NCBI GenBank assembly: GCA_031409955.1
Contig: JANNYF010000191.1
Location: 1-64,000, forward strand
Source: JAFDVL01 sp031409955
GTDB lineage: Bacteria > Acidobacteriota > Blastocatellia > RBC074
Reading direction: 5' to 3'
DNA length: 64,000 nucleotides
In this document: one piece after another, positions 8,640 through 15,579 of the stretch
Numbering within the stretch: position 1 is the stretch's first letter
Layout of the letters: each line of letters begins with the position of its first letter
Notes under the pieces: model-generated
Told to the model about the DNA's origin: nothing
Seen by the model: the letters and a program-made list of their open reading frames with translations, nothing else
Databases searched by the model: none
Translations under genes and position numbers: made by a program

Positions 8640-9068
8640 TTAACTTTTCTTGGGTTCGCGCTGCCGACGTTTTTTGCCTGTGCGGGCGTCGGTTCCTTCA
8701 CTCAATAGCGCCACCGCTTCGTTGAGCACTTGCCCGAATTCAGGTTCAATCGCTGGCAGGATTTTAGCTCCAACGTGTTTGTGATGGGGGTGCGTCGAGA
8801 CGTGTTCGTGATGCGGCGCGTTGTCGTAACGAAAGACCGCCACACCGCCTTGTACGAACTGATAGCGATATTCCTGCTTAGTCGGACGGCTCTTTTCAAG
8901 GGCGACCAGTTCGGAAAATTCCAAGCGCGAGCCGTCGGCAAAGTAAATGACTCCTTCAATCAGCCCGCTTGTCGCATCGAAGCGCAGGATTTCAAATTCA
9001 GCCTCCGTCGCAGCGCTGTATTCGATAGCCTTTTCGATGAGTTCAAAGTACTGGCTGACATCACGCAT
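8640..9068 (-). CDS. TumE-type (DUF6516) toxin-like protein
   Basis: A 142-residue protein with the DUF6516 signature: EFEILRFDATSGLIEGVIY, FADGSRLEFSEL, YRYQFVQGGVAVFRYDNA and the histidine cluster PHHEHVSTHPHHKHVG. I recall this family being called the TumE toxin family of toxin-antitoxin systems; the mechanism is not something the sequence shows. The C-terminal tail is basic (TGKKRRQREPKKS), compatible with nucleic-acid contact. The start at 9068 directly abuts the stop of the 94-residue upstream gene, as expected for a tightly coupled toxin-antitoxin pair. It ends 9 bp before the DUF1501 start, so the pair has been placed between DUF1553 and DUF1501. Confidence 0.75.
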   Translation of the reverse strand: MRDVSQYFELIEKAIEYSAATEAEFEILRFDATSGLIEGVIYFADGSRLEFSELVALEKSRPTKQEYRYQFVQGGVAVFRYDNAPHHEHVSTHPHHKHVGAKILPAIEPEFGQVLNEAVALLSEGTDARTGKKRRQREPKKS

Positions 9069-9353
9069 TTAAGCTGCCACCTTTTGGACGTTGAAATACT
9101 TGTTCATCAAATACTGATACCCTTCGAACAGGCTAGCCCAACGGATGAAATCCCGGCTGTCGCCCATCAACCCACGATTGAAGCGGGCATAAAATTCGAT
9201 GGTCGTTAGGCCATAGTGTTGTTCTAACGCATTGAGTTCGGCGATCACTGCCTCAAGGCTTTCCTGCGGATTGACAGGCGCTTTCATCGCCTCACGGAGC
9301 GCGGGCAATTGTGATGGCCCGCCTTTTTTATAATGGATTTTGATCTTTGCCAT
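9069..9353 (-). CDS. Putative antitoxin partner of the TumE-type protein
   Basis: A 94-residue basic-to-neutral protein (MAKIKIHYKKGGPS at the N terminus, then a long predicted helix around SLEAVIAELNALEQHYGL, and a conserved-looking end FEGYQYLMNKYFNVQKVAA). The stop codon directly precedes the start of the TumE-type gene with no spacer. I do not recognise a DNA-binding domain. The assignment as antitoxin rests on position (first gene, directly abutting), small size and known DUF6516 neighbourhoods. An alternative is a conserved chaperone or accessory subunit. Confidence 0.55.
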   Translation of the reverse strand: MAKIKIHYKKGGPSQLPALREAMKAPVNPQESLEAVIAELNALEQHYGLTTIEFYARFNRGLMGDSRDFIRWASLFEGYQYLMNKYFNVQKVAA

Positions 9354-9404
9354 ACTGCTAATTCCTCTGACTTGATGATATGAAAAGTGAAAACCAACTA
9401 TGAC

Positions 9405-10112
9405 TCAGCGCGCAGTCAGAAAGCGCAGAATCTCGCGCATCACGCGGTCGCCCTGATTCGTGGCAAACATGAATTGCGCGTGCGCTGAGCTTTCGAGAAT
9501 TACTAATTTCTTGGGTTGCGGAGCTTTTTTATATTGCGCCAGAATTCCAGGGAGCCGCAGCCCTGCTCCACTTGTGTCATTGCGCGCAACAATGAATAGC
9601 AACCGCCCTTTCAGTTTCTCTGGCGGCCCTTCTCCACCAGCGGTTCCGAGCAGCACCAAACGATCTATCTCGCCGGGTGCCGCCGCAATCGTCGCATCGG
9701 CACCCGCACCGCCGCCCAAGCTTCCCCCAACAACTGAGACAGTTCTCGCTCCCGTTTTTCGCAGGTAACGGACAGCGGCTAATACGTCCAGATGCAGCGG
9801 TGCGCTGAACAGATCAGCTTGGCCAGGCCCTTTCGATTGACCATAGCCGCGAAAATCGAATGCCAAGACGCGGAAGCCTGCCTGTGCGAATGCCCGCGCC
9901 TGCGGTTCCCAACTCTCTTTGTTGAAGCGTCCACCATGTGCAAGCACAACGCCCCGGTCGCCTGTCCCGTACAGATCGGCGTAAACAACTCCACCATCCT
10001 GCGTCGGAAAGAAAACGTGTGCTGGCGTTTCCACCGCAGTAGCTTGCCGATTGCTGCCGAAAGCGGCGACAAGCAGGGTGATCGCAAGGATGATGACAAA
10101 GAAGGTTTTCAT
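9405..10112 (-). CDS. Alpha/beta hydrolase (dienelactone-hydrolase-like), exported
   Basis: A 235-residue protein starting at MKTFFVIILAITLLVAAFGS, a Sec signal peptide. The mature part has the alpha/beta-hydrolase order: oxyanion segment VVLAHGGRFNKESW, strand/helix FRVLAFDFRGYGQS, nucleophile elbow VVGGSLGGGAG (Ser about residue 130), then ARNDTSG (acid) and the histidine in LESSAHAQFMF. It is probably a periplasmic serine esterase of unknown substrate. It begins 5 bp after the end of a DUF1553 3'-end relic, so this gene may once have followed a DUF1553 gene directly. Confidence 0.85.
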   Translation of the reverse strand: MKTFFVIILAITLLVAAFGSNRQATAVETPAHVFFPTQDGGVVYADLYGTGDRGVVLAHGGRFNKESWEPQARAFAQAGFRVLAFDFRGYGQSKGPGQADLFSAPLHLDVLAAVRYLRKTGARTVSVVGGSLGGGAGADATIAAAPGEIDRLVLLGTAGGEGPPEKLKGRLLFIVARNDTSGAGLRLPGILAQYKKAPQPKKLVILESSAHAQFMFATNQGDRVMREILRFLTAR

Positions 10113-10116
10113 TGCT

Positions 10117-10191
10117 CTCAATTCACAGACAAGAACGAATTCAAATTCAGCAGCGTCAGCGCAAACTCGCGTTTGGGTTGTGTCTTCAGGA
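10117..10191 (-). pseudogene. DUF1553 3'-end relic (75-bp direct repeat of 11838-11912)
   Basis: On the minus strand this stretch encodes LKTQPKREFALTLLNLN and then SFLSVN-stop, almost the same as the C terminus of the DUF1553 gene (SFLYVN-stop). The two 75-bp segments are gap-free and differ at 8 positions by hand count. No more of DUF1553 is present upstream of the relic; instead the TOPRIM-like gene runs into it and takes its stop codon from it. The relic and the intact 3' end therefore bracket the ATPase/TOPRIM cassette as direct repeats. Confidence 0.9.
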
Positions 10192-10674
10192 CTGGAACAA
10201 GATTGGGCGAACGTGTTTGCGTAAACGATTCAGTTCATCTTCGTTATGTTTTAGGAGAGGATGATTCCAGGTCATATCCGTTCCATCGCGGCAATCCTTC
10301 GCCAACGCCTCTCCGACAGTTTCAAGATGTCCAAGCTTGGCCTTCTTTAAGTCTTCAGGTTCGTCCAGGGTGGTAAGGATAAAAACTCTCTCAGTCAAAT
10401 GGCTTGGGATATAGGTCTTTGCGAACTCCAACCTATTTTCCCCCTGATTATCAAGGTCGAACAAGAGCACCATGAATCGCTGAGGAAAACGTTCCATGTC
10501 ATTGATGTAGTCATCTCTGAAAGACGTCAATACTTTTTTCCAGCCACCTACTTCATGAAGTATTTGGATCTTCGAAATCGAGTCAACTTCCAAGAGAAAG
10601 CCGTTAACCAACTGACGGTTGGCATCATCTTCAAGGAGCACCAAGACGTGCGGCTGATATTTATTGACACCCAT
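10186..10674 (-). CDS. Compact TOPRIM-like protein, partner of the OLD/SMC-like ATPase
   Basis: A 162-residue soluble protein. I read two acidic motifs that fit a TOPRIM fold: HVLVLLEDDANRQ (Glu15 after a hydrophobic strand) and VLLFDLDNQGEN (Asp73-x-Asp75 after a second strand). TOPRIM nucleases use Glu on strand 1 and Asp-x-Asp on strand 3 to bind metal. It starts 2 bp after the ATPase gene ends, so the two are co-translated. Such ATPase plus TOPRIM pairs occur in anti-phage systems (OLD nucleases, PARIS AriA/AriB, Gabija), but this protein is much smaller than those partners. Its last residues (FQS) and stop codon come from the DUF1553 relic, so the native C terminus may be altered. Confidence 0.55.
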   Translation of the reverse strand: MGVNKYQPHVLVLLEDDANRQLVNGFLLEVDSISKIQILHEVGGWKKVLTSFRDDYINDMERFPQRFMVLLFDLDNQGENRLEFAKTYIPSHLTERVFILTTLDEPEDLKKAKLGHLETVGEALAKDCRDGTDMTWNHPLLKHNEDELNRLRKHVRPILFQS

Positions 10675-10676
10675 AG

Positions 10677-11783
10677 TTATACATCTCCACGAATCAACGC
10701 ACCGATCAAGTCTCCGCTGACTTGGATTTCGCTTAACGGGCGCACGAGCGTTGGCTCAAAGTGGTTTTTCCTATGGAGAACAAGTGTATTTTCATCAGAA
10801 AAGCGGCGGATCGCTTCGGGATTGTGCGAGGTTGCAATGAACTGACCACCGCCCGTTCGGAACGCTTTGCGAAGTGCCGTCACAAAGTGCCCAACCTCGT
10901 CCAGAGCAAGATAGTTATCTGGCTCATCCCAAAAACAGAACAACTTGTCAGAGGCTTTGTGCGCGGCAAGCACTAGGGCACTTATCATGAAACATTTCTC
11001 GCCGTCGGACAGTTCTTTGAAGGGAAGGTTTAGACTCCCTAGTTCGTAGGAGAATTGGACAACAAGACTTCGAGAATCTGCGCCAATCAATGGATTCTTG
11101 ATGTCATTTAGGTCAGGCATCACTTGCTTGAGATAAGTAGCGATCTCGCCGTATGCAGCCGGTGCATAAGCCAATAATCCTGAAAACCACGCACCGAAGT
11201 TAGTAACCTCAGCATTCGGATGTAGCGTATCTTGTTCGGAGTTTCCATCAATCAAGCTGGGTATTGGTCGAAGAATGAGCATGCTAGCGAGCCACCGCTT
11301 GAAAATGGACAAAGGATCCGTCTTTGATCGTTCCTGAACTATTGGCAGAGCCACCATATGCCAGTCGATAAAGAACTCCGCATCCTTCTCCTGGCTCGTT
11401 TTTGCAAGATGCACTTGCGCCTTTTCTCGGGTGTAGACAGGCCTGCCGTCAACCACGAGATTCTCTTCGAGTACACGCAGTTCTTTGAAATCCTTCGGCA
11501 ACTCAAACGCGATCACGTACTCGTAGATATTGGCGTCCAACTCAACCTCAATTTCAAATCGCATTGGCACGTCTGTGCGCCCACGAGTGGCATCTCTCGG
11601 GTTCACAAGGTCTCTGACTCGGTTCGTGCCTCGGGCGATCCCCTGTAAGATTTCCAGCGCAAAGCTAACGGTGGTCTTGCCCGCGCCGTTTTTCCCAATG
11701 AGCAGGACGGACGGTTGACCTGAGATTGGCAACTCGAAGTTTTCCAAGCATCTGAAGTTATGAATGTAAAGTCGTCGTATCAT
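10677..11783 (-). CDS. OLD/SMC-like AAA ATPase (AAA_21 type), putative defence protein
   Basis: A 368-residue ABC-type ATPase starting at MIRRLYIHNFRCLENFEL, the standard opening of RecF/SMC/OLD heads. Walker A GKNGAGKTT is at residues 30-38, the signature-like ELSDGEK at 257-263, Walker B LFCFWDEPDN around 281-290 and the switch histidine in ATSHNPEA at 317-324. No coiled-coil insert of SMC length and no TOPRIM domain is present in the chain. The putative nuclease is supplied by the next gene, 2 bp downstream. Known relatives sense phage factors and unleash an effector, but that role is inferred here. The gene lies 55 bp from the 3' end of the DUF1553 gene on the same strand. Confidence 0.85.
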   Translation of the reverse strand: MIRRLYIHNFRCLENFELPISGQPSVLLIGKNGAGKTTVSFALEILQGIARGTNRVRDLVNPRDATRGRTDVPMRFEIEVELDANIYEYVIAFELPKDFKELRVLEENLVVDGRPVYTREKAQVHLAKTSQEKDAEFFIDWHMVALPIVQERSKTDPLSIFKRWLASMLILRPIPSLIDGNSEQDTLHPNAEVTNFGAWFSGLLAYAPAAYGEIATYLKQVMPDLNDIKNPLIGADSRSLVVQFSYELGSLNLPFKELSDGEKCFMISALVLAAHKASDKLFCFWDEPDNYLALDEVGHFVTALRKAFRTGGGQFIATSHNPEAIRRFSDENTLVLHRKNHFEPTLVRPLSEIQVSGDLIGALIRGDV

Positions 11784-11837
11784 AAGAAGATGTTACCGCG
11801 TTTCTGTATGCAGGCTCAACGTTGGCGCGGTCAGTTT

Positions 11838-11912
11838 CTCAATTTACATACAGAAACGAATTCAAATTCAGTAGTGTCAGCGCAAACTCGCGCTTCGGTT
11901 GTGTCTTCAGGA
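11838..11912 (-). repeat. DUF1553 3'-end direct repeat, right-hand copy
   Basis: This is the intact C-terminal end of the DUF1553 gene plus its stop codon. It matches 10117-10191 over 75 bp without gaps. The two copies lie in the same orientation 1.7 kb apart, with only the ATPase/TOPRIM cassette between them. Confidence 0.85.
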
Positions 11913-13863
11913 ATTCCAACGCCAACCGAAGTTCGGCAGGCTTGGCGGGGCGTCCGGTCACGAGCCGATAGCCTAAATCAATTTGCTTGCGCAGGTTTGG
12001 CCCGGCTTCTGCTTCCAATCGTTTCGTCAGGGCGTCGGCCTGCTCATTGGCGATGGTTCCATTCATCAATTCCAATGCCTGTGGCGCGTGCGTGCTGGAT
12101 TCGCGGCGCGAACAACTGACCAACGCATCCGGCGCGTCGAAGACTTCCATAAACGGTAGGCGCAGGTTTCGTTTGGCGATCAGATAAATGCTGCGGCGCG
12201 TGTACTCCGTCGGGTCTTTGGCAGGCACCCATTGCGACGGCTTATAGAGCATATTAACCAGCCCCGGATCAATCGGAATCATCACGCTCGGCCCGCCTTG
12301 TTTGGGGTTCAAGGTTCCCGCCACAGACAGAATCGCATCGCGGATTTCCTCGGCTTCCAATCGTTGCCGATTGAAGCGCCAGTAGAATTTGTTTTCCGGG
12401 TCTTTCTTGGTCGCCAACGCTTTCAGTTCGGGATCACTCGGCGGCGCGGACGCCTGTTGATAGCTGCTGCTGTTGAGGATCAGCCGATGAATCTTCTTGA
12501 TACTGAAACCGCCCGCGACAAATTCATTCGCCAGATAATCCAGCAATTCAGGATGCGTGGGACGTGCACCCATGCGACCAAAATCATTCGCCGTCGCTAC
12601 GATGGCGCGCCCGAAATGATATTGCCAGATACGATTCACCAGCACGCGTGCGGTTAGTGGATGGTCAGGTGCAACAATCCATTTCGCCAATTCGGCGCGC
12701 GGCTTTTCTATCATCTCCGGTAGTTCTGGCGTTCCATCTTCCAGTAAGACGCCCAGGGGACGCATCCCTACGCGCTCGCCTTTGGCGGTGTATTCGCCCC
12801 GCGTCAGCAAATGAATCGGCGACTTCTTTTCTGGCATAGCCGCAACGCTGTGCAAGGCGGGCAACGGCGGCGGCATTTGATCCTGCAACTCATCCAACTT
12901 CTTTTTGAGCGCCTCCTGTTGGTCAAGCGAAGCCGCGTCTGTCTTGCCGTTCAGCTTCAGGATCGCAGAATTGATTTTGGTGATTTCTTTTTCGATGGGA
13001 TCGGCTTTGGCTTTGCGCACCGCTTGTTCTTCGGGCGAAGCTTTTACGATGTCTTTGTCGTAGACCGCCGCAAAGTAGGCCTGAATACGATAGTAATCGC
13101 TTTGCCGCACGGGATCGAATTTGTGGTTGTGGCAACGCGCGCAGCCAATCGTCACGCCGAGCAGTGCGGAGCCAACCACATTCGTCATCTCGGTCAGCAC
13201 TTCATTGCGGCTGCTGGCGACTTCCTGATTGCCCGCGTTTTTGCGCAGCGGCCCCAAACGATTGAAGCCCGACGCAATTAGCAATTCATCGTTCTGCGCA
13301 TCCAGTTCATCGCCCGCCAACTGTTCAGTCACAAAACGATCATACGGCTTGTCGGCATTGAACGAGCGAATCACGTAATCCCGATAGCGCCAGGCGTCGT
13401 TGCGATGCGTGTCGTATTCAAAGCCGTCGGTTTCGGCAAAGCGCACCACATCCAGCCAATGCTGCCCCCAGCGCTCGCCGTAATGCGGACTCGTCAGCAG
13501 TTTCTCGACGAGTTTTTGATAGGCATCCGGTGATTTGTCTTTGATGAATTCCGTGACTTCGCGTGGTGACGGTGGCAAGCCGATCAGGTCGAAATAAACG
13601 CGCCGCATCAGCGTCACGCGATCCGCCTGCGCCGAAGGCTTCAGCCCTTCTTTTTGCAAGCGTTGCAGGATAAACGCGTCAATCGGTTGCTGCGCCCACG
13701 CCTGGTCTGCCGCGAGCGCAAACGTCGGCACGGCAGGCGTCGCCCGCTTTACAAAGGCCCAATGCGAACGCTCGCGCGGCGTGTAAGTTCCGAGCGGCGC
13801 AAGATCAGAAGCCATTCCTAGCGAGAACAGCATCACACTGAAGGACAAAAGCTTTAAGTACAT
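11839..13863 (-). CDS. DUF1549/DUF1553 (PSD1-type) secreted protein, copy 1
   Basis: A 674-residue protein. I start it at MYLKLLSFSVMLFSLGMAS because this gives a signal peptide; an earlier in-frame start at 13956 would bury it. DUF1549 spans about residues 50-260, with PIDAFILQRL, LMRRVYFDLIGLPPS, SPHYGERWGQHWLDVVRFA and GCARCHNHKFDP; a charged linker follows, then DUF1553 with RVLVNRIWQYHFGRAI and RRLEAEEIRDAIL. Unlike copies 2 and 3, it lacks the N-terminal PSCyt1 CxxCH domain. The only CxxCH (CARCH) is the family-internal one. It is probably extracytoplasmic, and its role is unknown. Its last 75 bp are repeated at 10117-10191. Confidence 0.9.
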   Translation of the reverse strand: MYLKLLSFSVMLFSLGMASDLAPLGTYTPRERSHWAFVKRATPAVPTFALAADQAWAQQPIDAFILQRLQKEGLKPSAQADRVTLMRRVYFDLIGLPPSPREVTEFIKDKSPDAYQKLVEKLLTSPHYGERWGQHWLDVVRFAETDGFEYDTHRNDAWRYRDYVIRSFNADKPYDRFVTEQLAGDELDAQNDELLIASGFNRLGPLRKNAGNQEVASSRNEVLTEMTNVVGSALLGVTIGCARCHNHKFDPVRQSDYYRIQAYFAAVYDKDIVKASPEEQAVRKAKADPIEKEITKINSAILKLNGKTDAASLDQQEALKKKLDELQDQMPPPLPALHSVAAMPEKKSPIHLLTRGEYTAKGERVGMRPLGVLLEDGTPELPEMIEKPRAELAKWIVAPDHPLTARVLVNRIWQYHFGRAIVATANDFGRMGARPTHPELLDYLANEFVAGGFSIKKIHRLILNSSSYQQASAPPSDPELKALATKKDPENKFYWRFNRQRLEAEEIRDAILSVAGTLNPKQGGPSVMIPIDPGLVNMLYKPSQWVPAKDPTEYTRRSIYLIAKRNLRLPFMEVFDAPDALVSCSRRESSTHAPQALELMNGTIANEQADALTKRLEAEAGPNLRKQIDLGYRLVTGRPAKPAELRLALEFLKTQPKREFALTLLNLNSFLYVN

Positions 13864-14085
13864 CGCAAACACTCCGTTATTGGTCTTCTCGTGTTGCAGA
13901 AGAGACGATCCTAAAAAAAGTAGCCCCATCATATTTGCCGAGTCATACCAAGTCAATCAATCAACACGCTAAGTATTGCGCCTCGCGCGGCTTGCAGTTA
14001 AGCTCATCGCGCTGCTGCTTGTTGCGCAGCACTTCATCCGCAACCCTTTGAGAACGACAATTCATATCATCCCTTTGGAGGCCTG

Positions 14086-14541
14086 ATGCACATTCCATTT
14101 GCAGTCCTGTTTTTGCTCCTTACCCCGTGGTTTTCCGCCACCACTCCCAGCGGCAATGAAGAAGCGGCGATCCGTGAGGTCGTCAAAAAATATGTGGACG
14201 CCCGCGAACGCATTGATCCCAAAGCCGTCGAGCAACTTTTCACCGCTGACGCCGATCAACTGGTGTCCTCCGGCGAATGGCGCAAAGGCCGCGCAGCCGT
14301 GGTGCGCGGCACGATGGCGAGTTCAAACAGCAGCGGCGGCAAACGTACGATCACGGTCGAATCCGTCCGCGTCCTTGCCTCCGACGTAGCCATCGCTGAC
14401 GGACGCTACGAACTGACGGGACTTGCCGGAGGCGCAACTCGCAGTATGTGGACAACGTTCGTGCTGAAGCGGAGCGGCAAAGAGTGGCGCATCACTGCCA
14501 TTCGCAATATGCTGCCTGCGGCTCCAGCGCCCAGCAAGTGA
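14086..14541 (+). CDS. Secreted SgcJ/EcaC-type NTF2-like protein (DUF4440)
   Basis: A 151-residue protein with a short signal peptide (MHIPFAVLFLLLTPWFSA) and an SnoaL/NTF2-like domain: EEAAIREVVKKYVDARERID, AVEQLFTADADQLVSSGEW, the middle beta strands, and the terminal WTTFVLKRSGKEWRITAIRNM. The ATG follows a good ribosome-binding site (TTTGGAGGCCTG). NTF2-like cone folds bind or convert small hydrophobic ligands; no specific catalytic residues can be assigned. It lies 52 bp upstream of the SMP-30 gene and is probably co-transcribed with it. The 222 bp between this gene and the divergent DUF1553 gene presumably hold both promoters. Confidence 0.85.
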   Translation: MHIPFAVLFLLLTPWFSATTPSGNEEAAIREVVKKYVDARERIDPKAVEQLFTADADQLVSSGEWRKGRAAVVRGTMASSNSSGGKRTITVESVRVLASDVAIADGRYELTGLAGGATRSMWTTFVLKRSGKEWRITAIRNMLPAAPAPSK

Positions 14542-14593
14542 GAACAAGGATCGAGATTGAGTAACACAGTCTCAACCGCAGGAGAAAAGACCC

Positions 14594-15535
14594 ATGAAAA
14601 TCACCCTGTTTGCTTTGTTATTTTGCACGATCCTGATCGCTGTTCCGGTCTTCAGGCAAAGTAGTTCTTTGGTTTCAGGCCAGGTACAACCAGCCACAAC
14701 ACCTGACCTGCCTAACGTCATTGCGCCGGGAGCAAAAGTAGAAAAAGTGGCTGGCGATTTCGGTTTTATTGAAGGCCCGGTGTGGCGAAAAGAGGGCTAT
14801 CTGCTGTTCACCGACATCCCACGCAACCGGATTATGAAATGGCATCCGAAGGATGGCGTTTCAGTCTTCCGCGAACCGAGCGAACAGGCGAACGGTCTGG
14901 CGGTTGATGCCAAGGGCAGGTTGCTGGCCTGCGAGCACAAAGGGCGACGCGTCTCGCGCACTGAGGCCGACGGCAAAGTCACAACGCTCGTAGATAAATT
15001 CGAAGGCAAACGGCTCAACAGCCCCAACGACCTGGCGTTCGGTCGTGACGGCTCAATCTACTTCACGGATCCGCCCTACGGCTTGCCACAGCAGAAAGAA
15101 GGCAAGGAGTTGGATTTCAATGGCGTCTACCGCCTCACGCCCAAGGGCGAACTCACAGCGCTGGTCAAAGATTTCGAGGGACCCAATGGAATTGCATTCT
15201 CGCCTGACCGCAAGACCCTCTATGTCGCCGATTCGCCAAAAGGGCACGTTCGCGCGTTTGATGTCAAAGCGGATGGCACGCTGGCGAATGGTCGCGTCTT
15301 TGCGGAGGTGAGAGGGCCTGATGGGATGAAGGTTGACGTCAAAGGCAATGTGTACTCGACTGGGGTGGGCGGCGTGTGGGTCTTCGACAAAGCGGGGAAA
15401 AAGCTGGGCGTCATCGCCACCTCGGAAACGCCAGCCAACTGTGGATTCGGCGATGCCGACTTCAAGACGCTTTACATGACCGCGCGGACAGGACTCTACC
15501 GCATCCGGCTCCAAGTTGCTGGGGCCAAGCCGTAG
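14594..15535 (+). CDS. Secreted SMP-30/gluconolactonase-family protein
   Basis: A 313-residue protein with a Sec signal (MKITLFALLFCTILIAVPVF) and a six-bladed propeller of the SMP-30/LRE-like family. Hallmarks are the GFIEGPVWRKEGYLLFTDI opening (metal-binding Glu), NGLAVDAKGRLLACEHKGRRV, LNSPNDLAFGRDGSIYFTDPPYG (the NSPND metal/substrate motif), GPNGIAFSPDRKTLYVADS and GPDGMKVD. It probably opens sugar lactones in the periplasm. It is flanked by the NTF2-like gene upstream and, 44 bp downstream, by the DUF1553 gene, all in one direction, so the four-gene run to DUF1501 may be an operon for extracellular sugar use. Confidence 0.9.
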   Translation: MKITLFALLFCTILIAVPVFRQSSSLVSGQVQPATTPDLPNVIAPGAKVEKVAGDFGFIEGPVWRKEGYLLFTDIPRNRIMKWHPKDGVSVFREPSEQANGLAVDAKGRLLACEHKGRRVSRTEADGKVTTLVDKFEGKRLNSPNDLAFGRDGSIYFTDPPYGLPQQKEGKELDFNGVYRLTPKGELTALVKDFEGPNGIAFSPDRKTLYVADSPKGHVRAFDVKADGTLANGRVFAEVRGPDGMKVDVKGNVYSTGVGGVWVFDKAGKKLGVIATSETPANCGFGDADFKTLYMTARTGLYRIRLQVAGAKP

Positions 15536-15579
15536 CGTGACTATGCGACGACGAATTCTTTGAGAAAAATGAGGTGTAG

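Noticed and set aside
10186..11783. Classical PARIS (AriA/AriB) or Gabija
   Set aside because: The partner is only 162 residues, with no UvrD-like helicase and no DUF4435-length TOPRIM protein, so only a resemblance is claimed.
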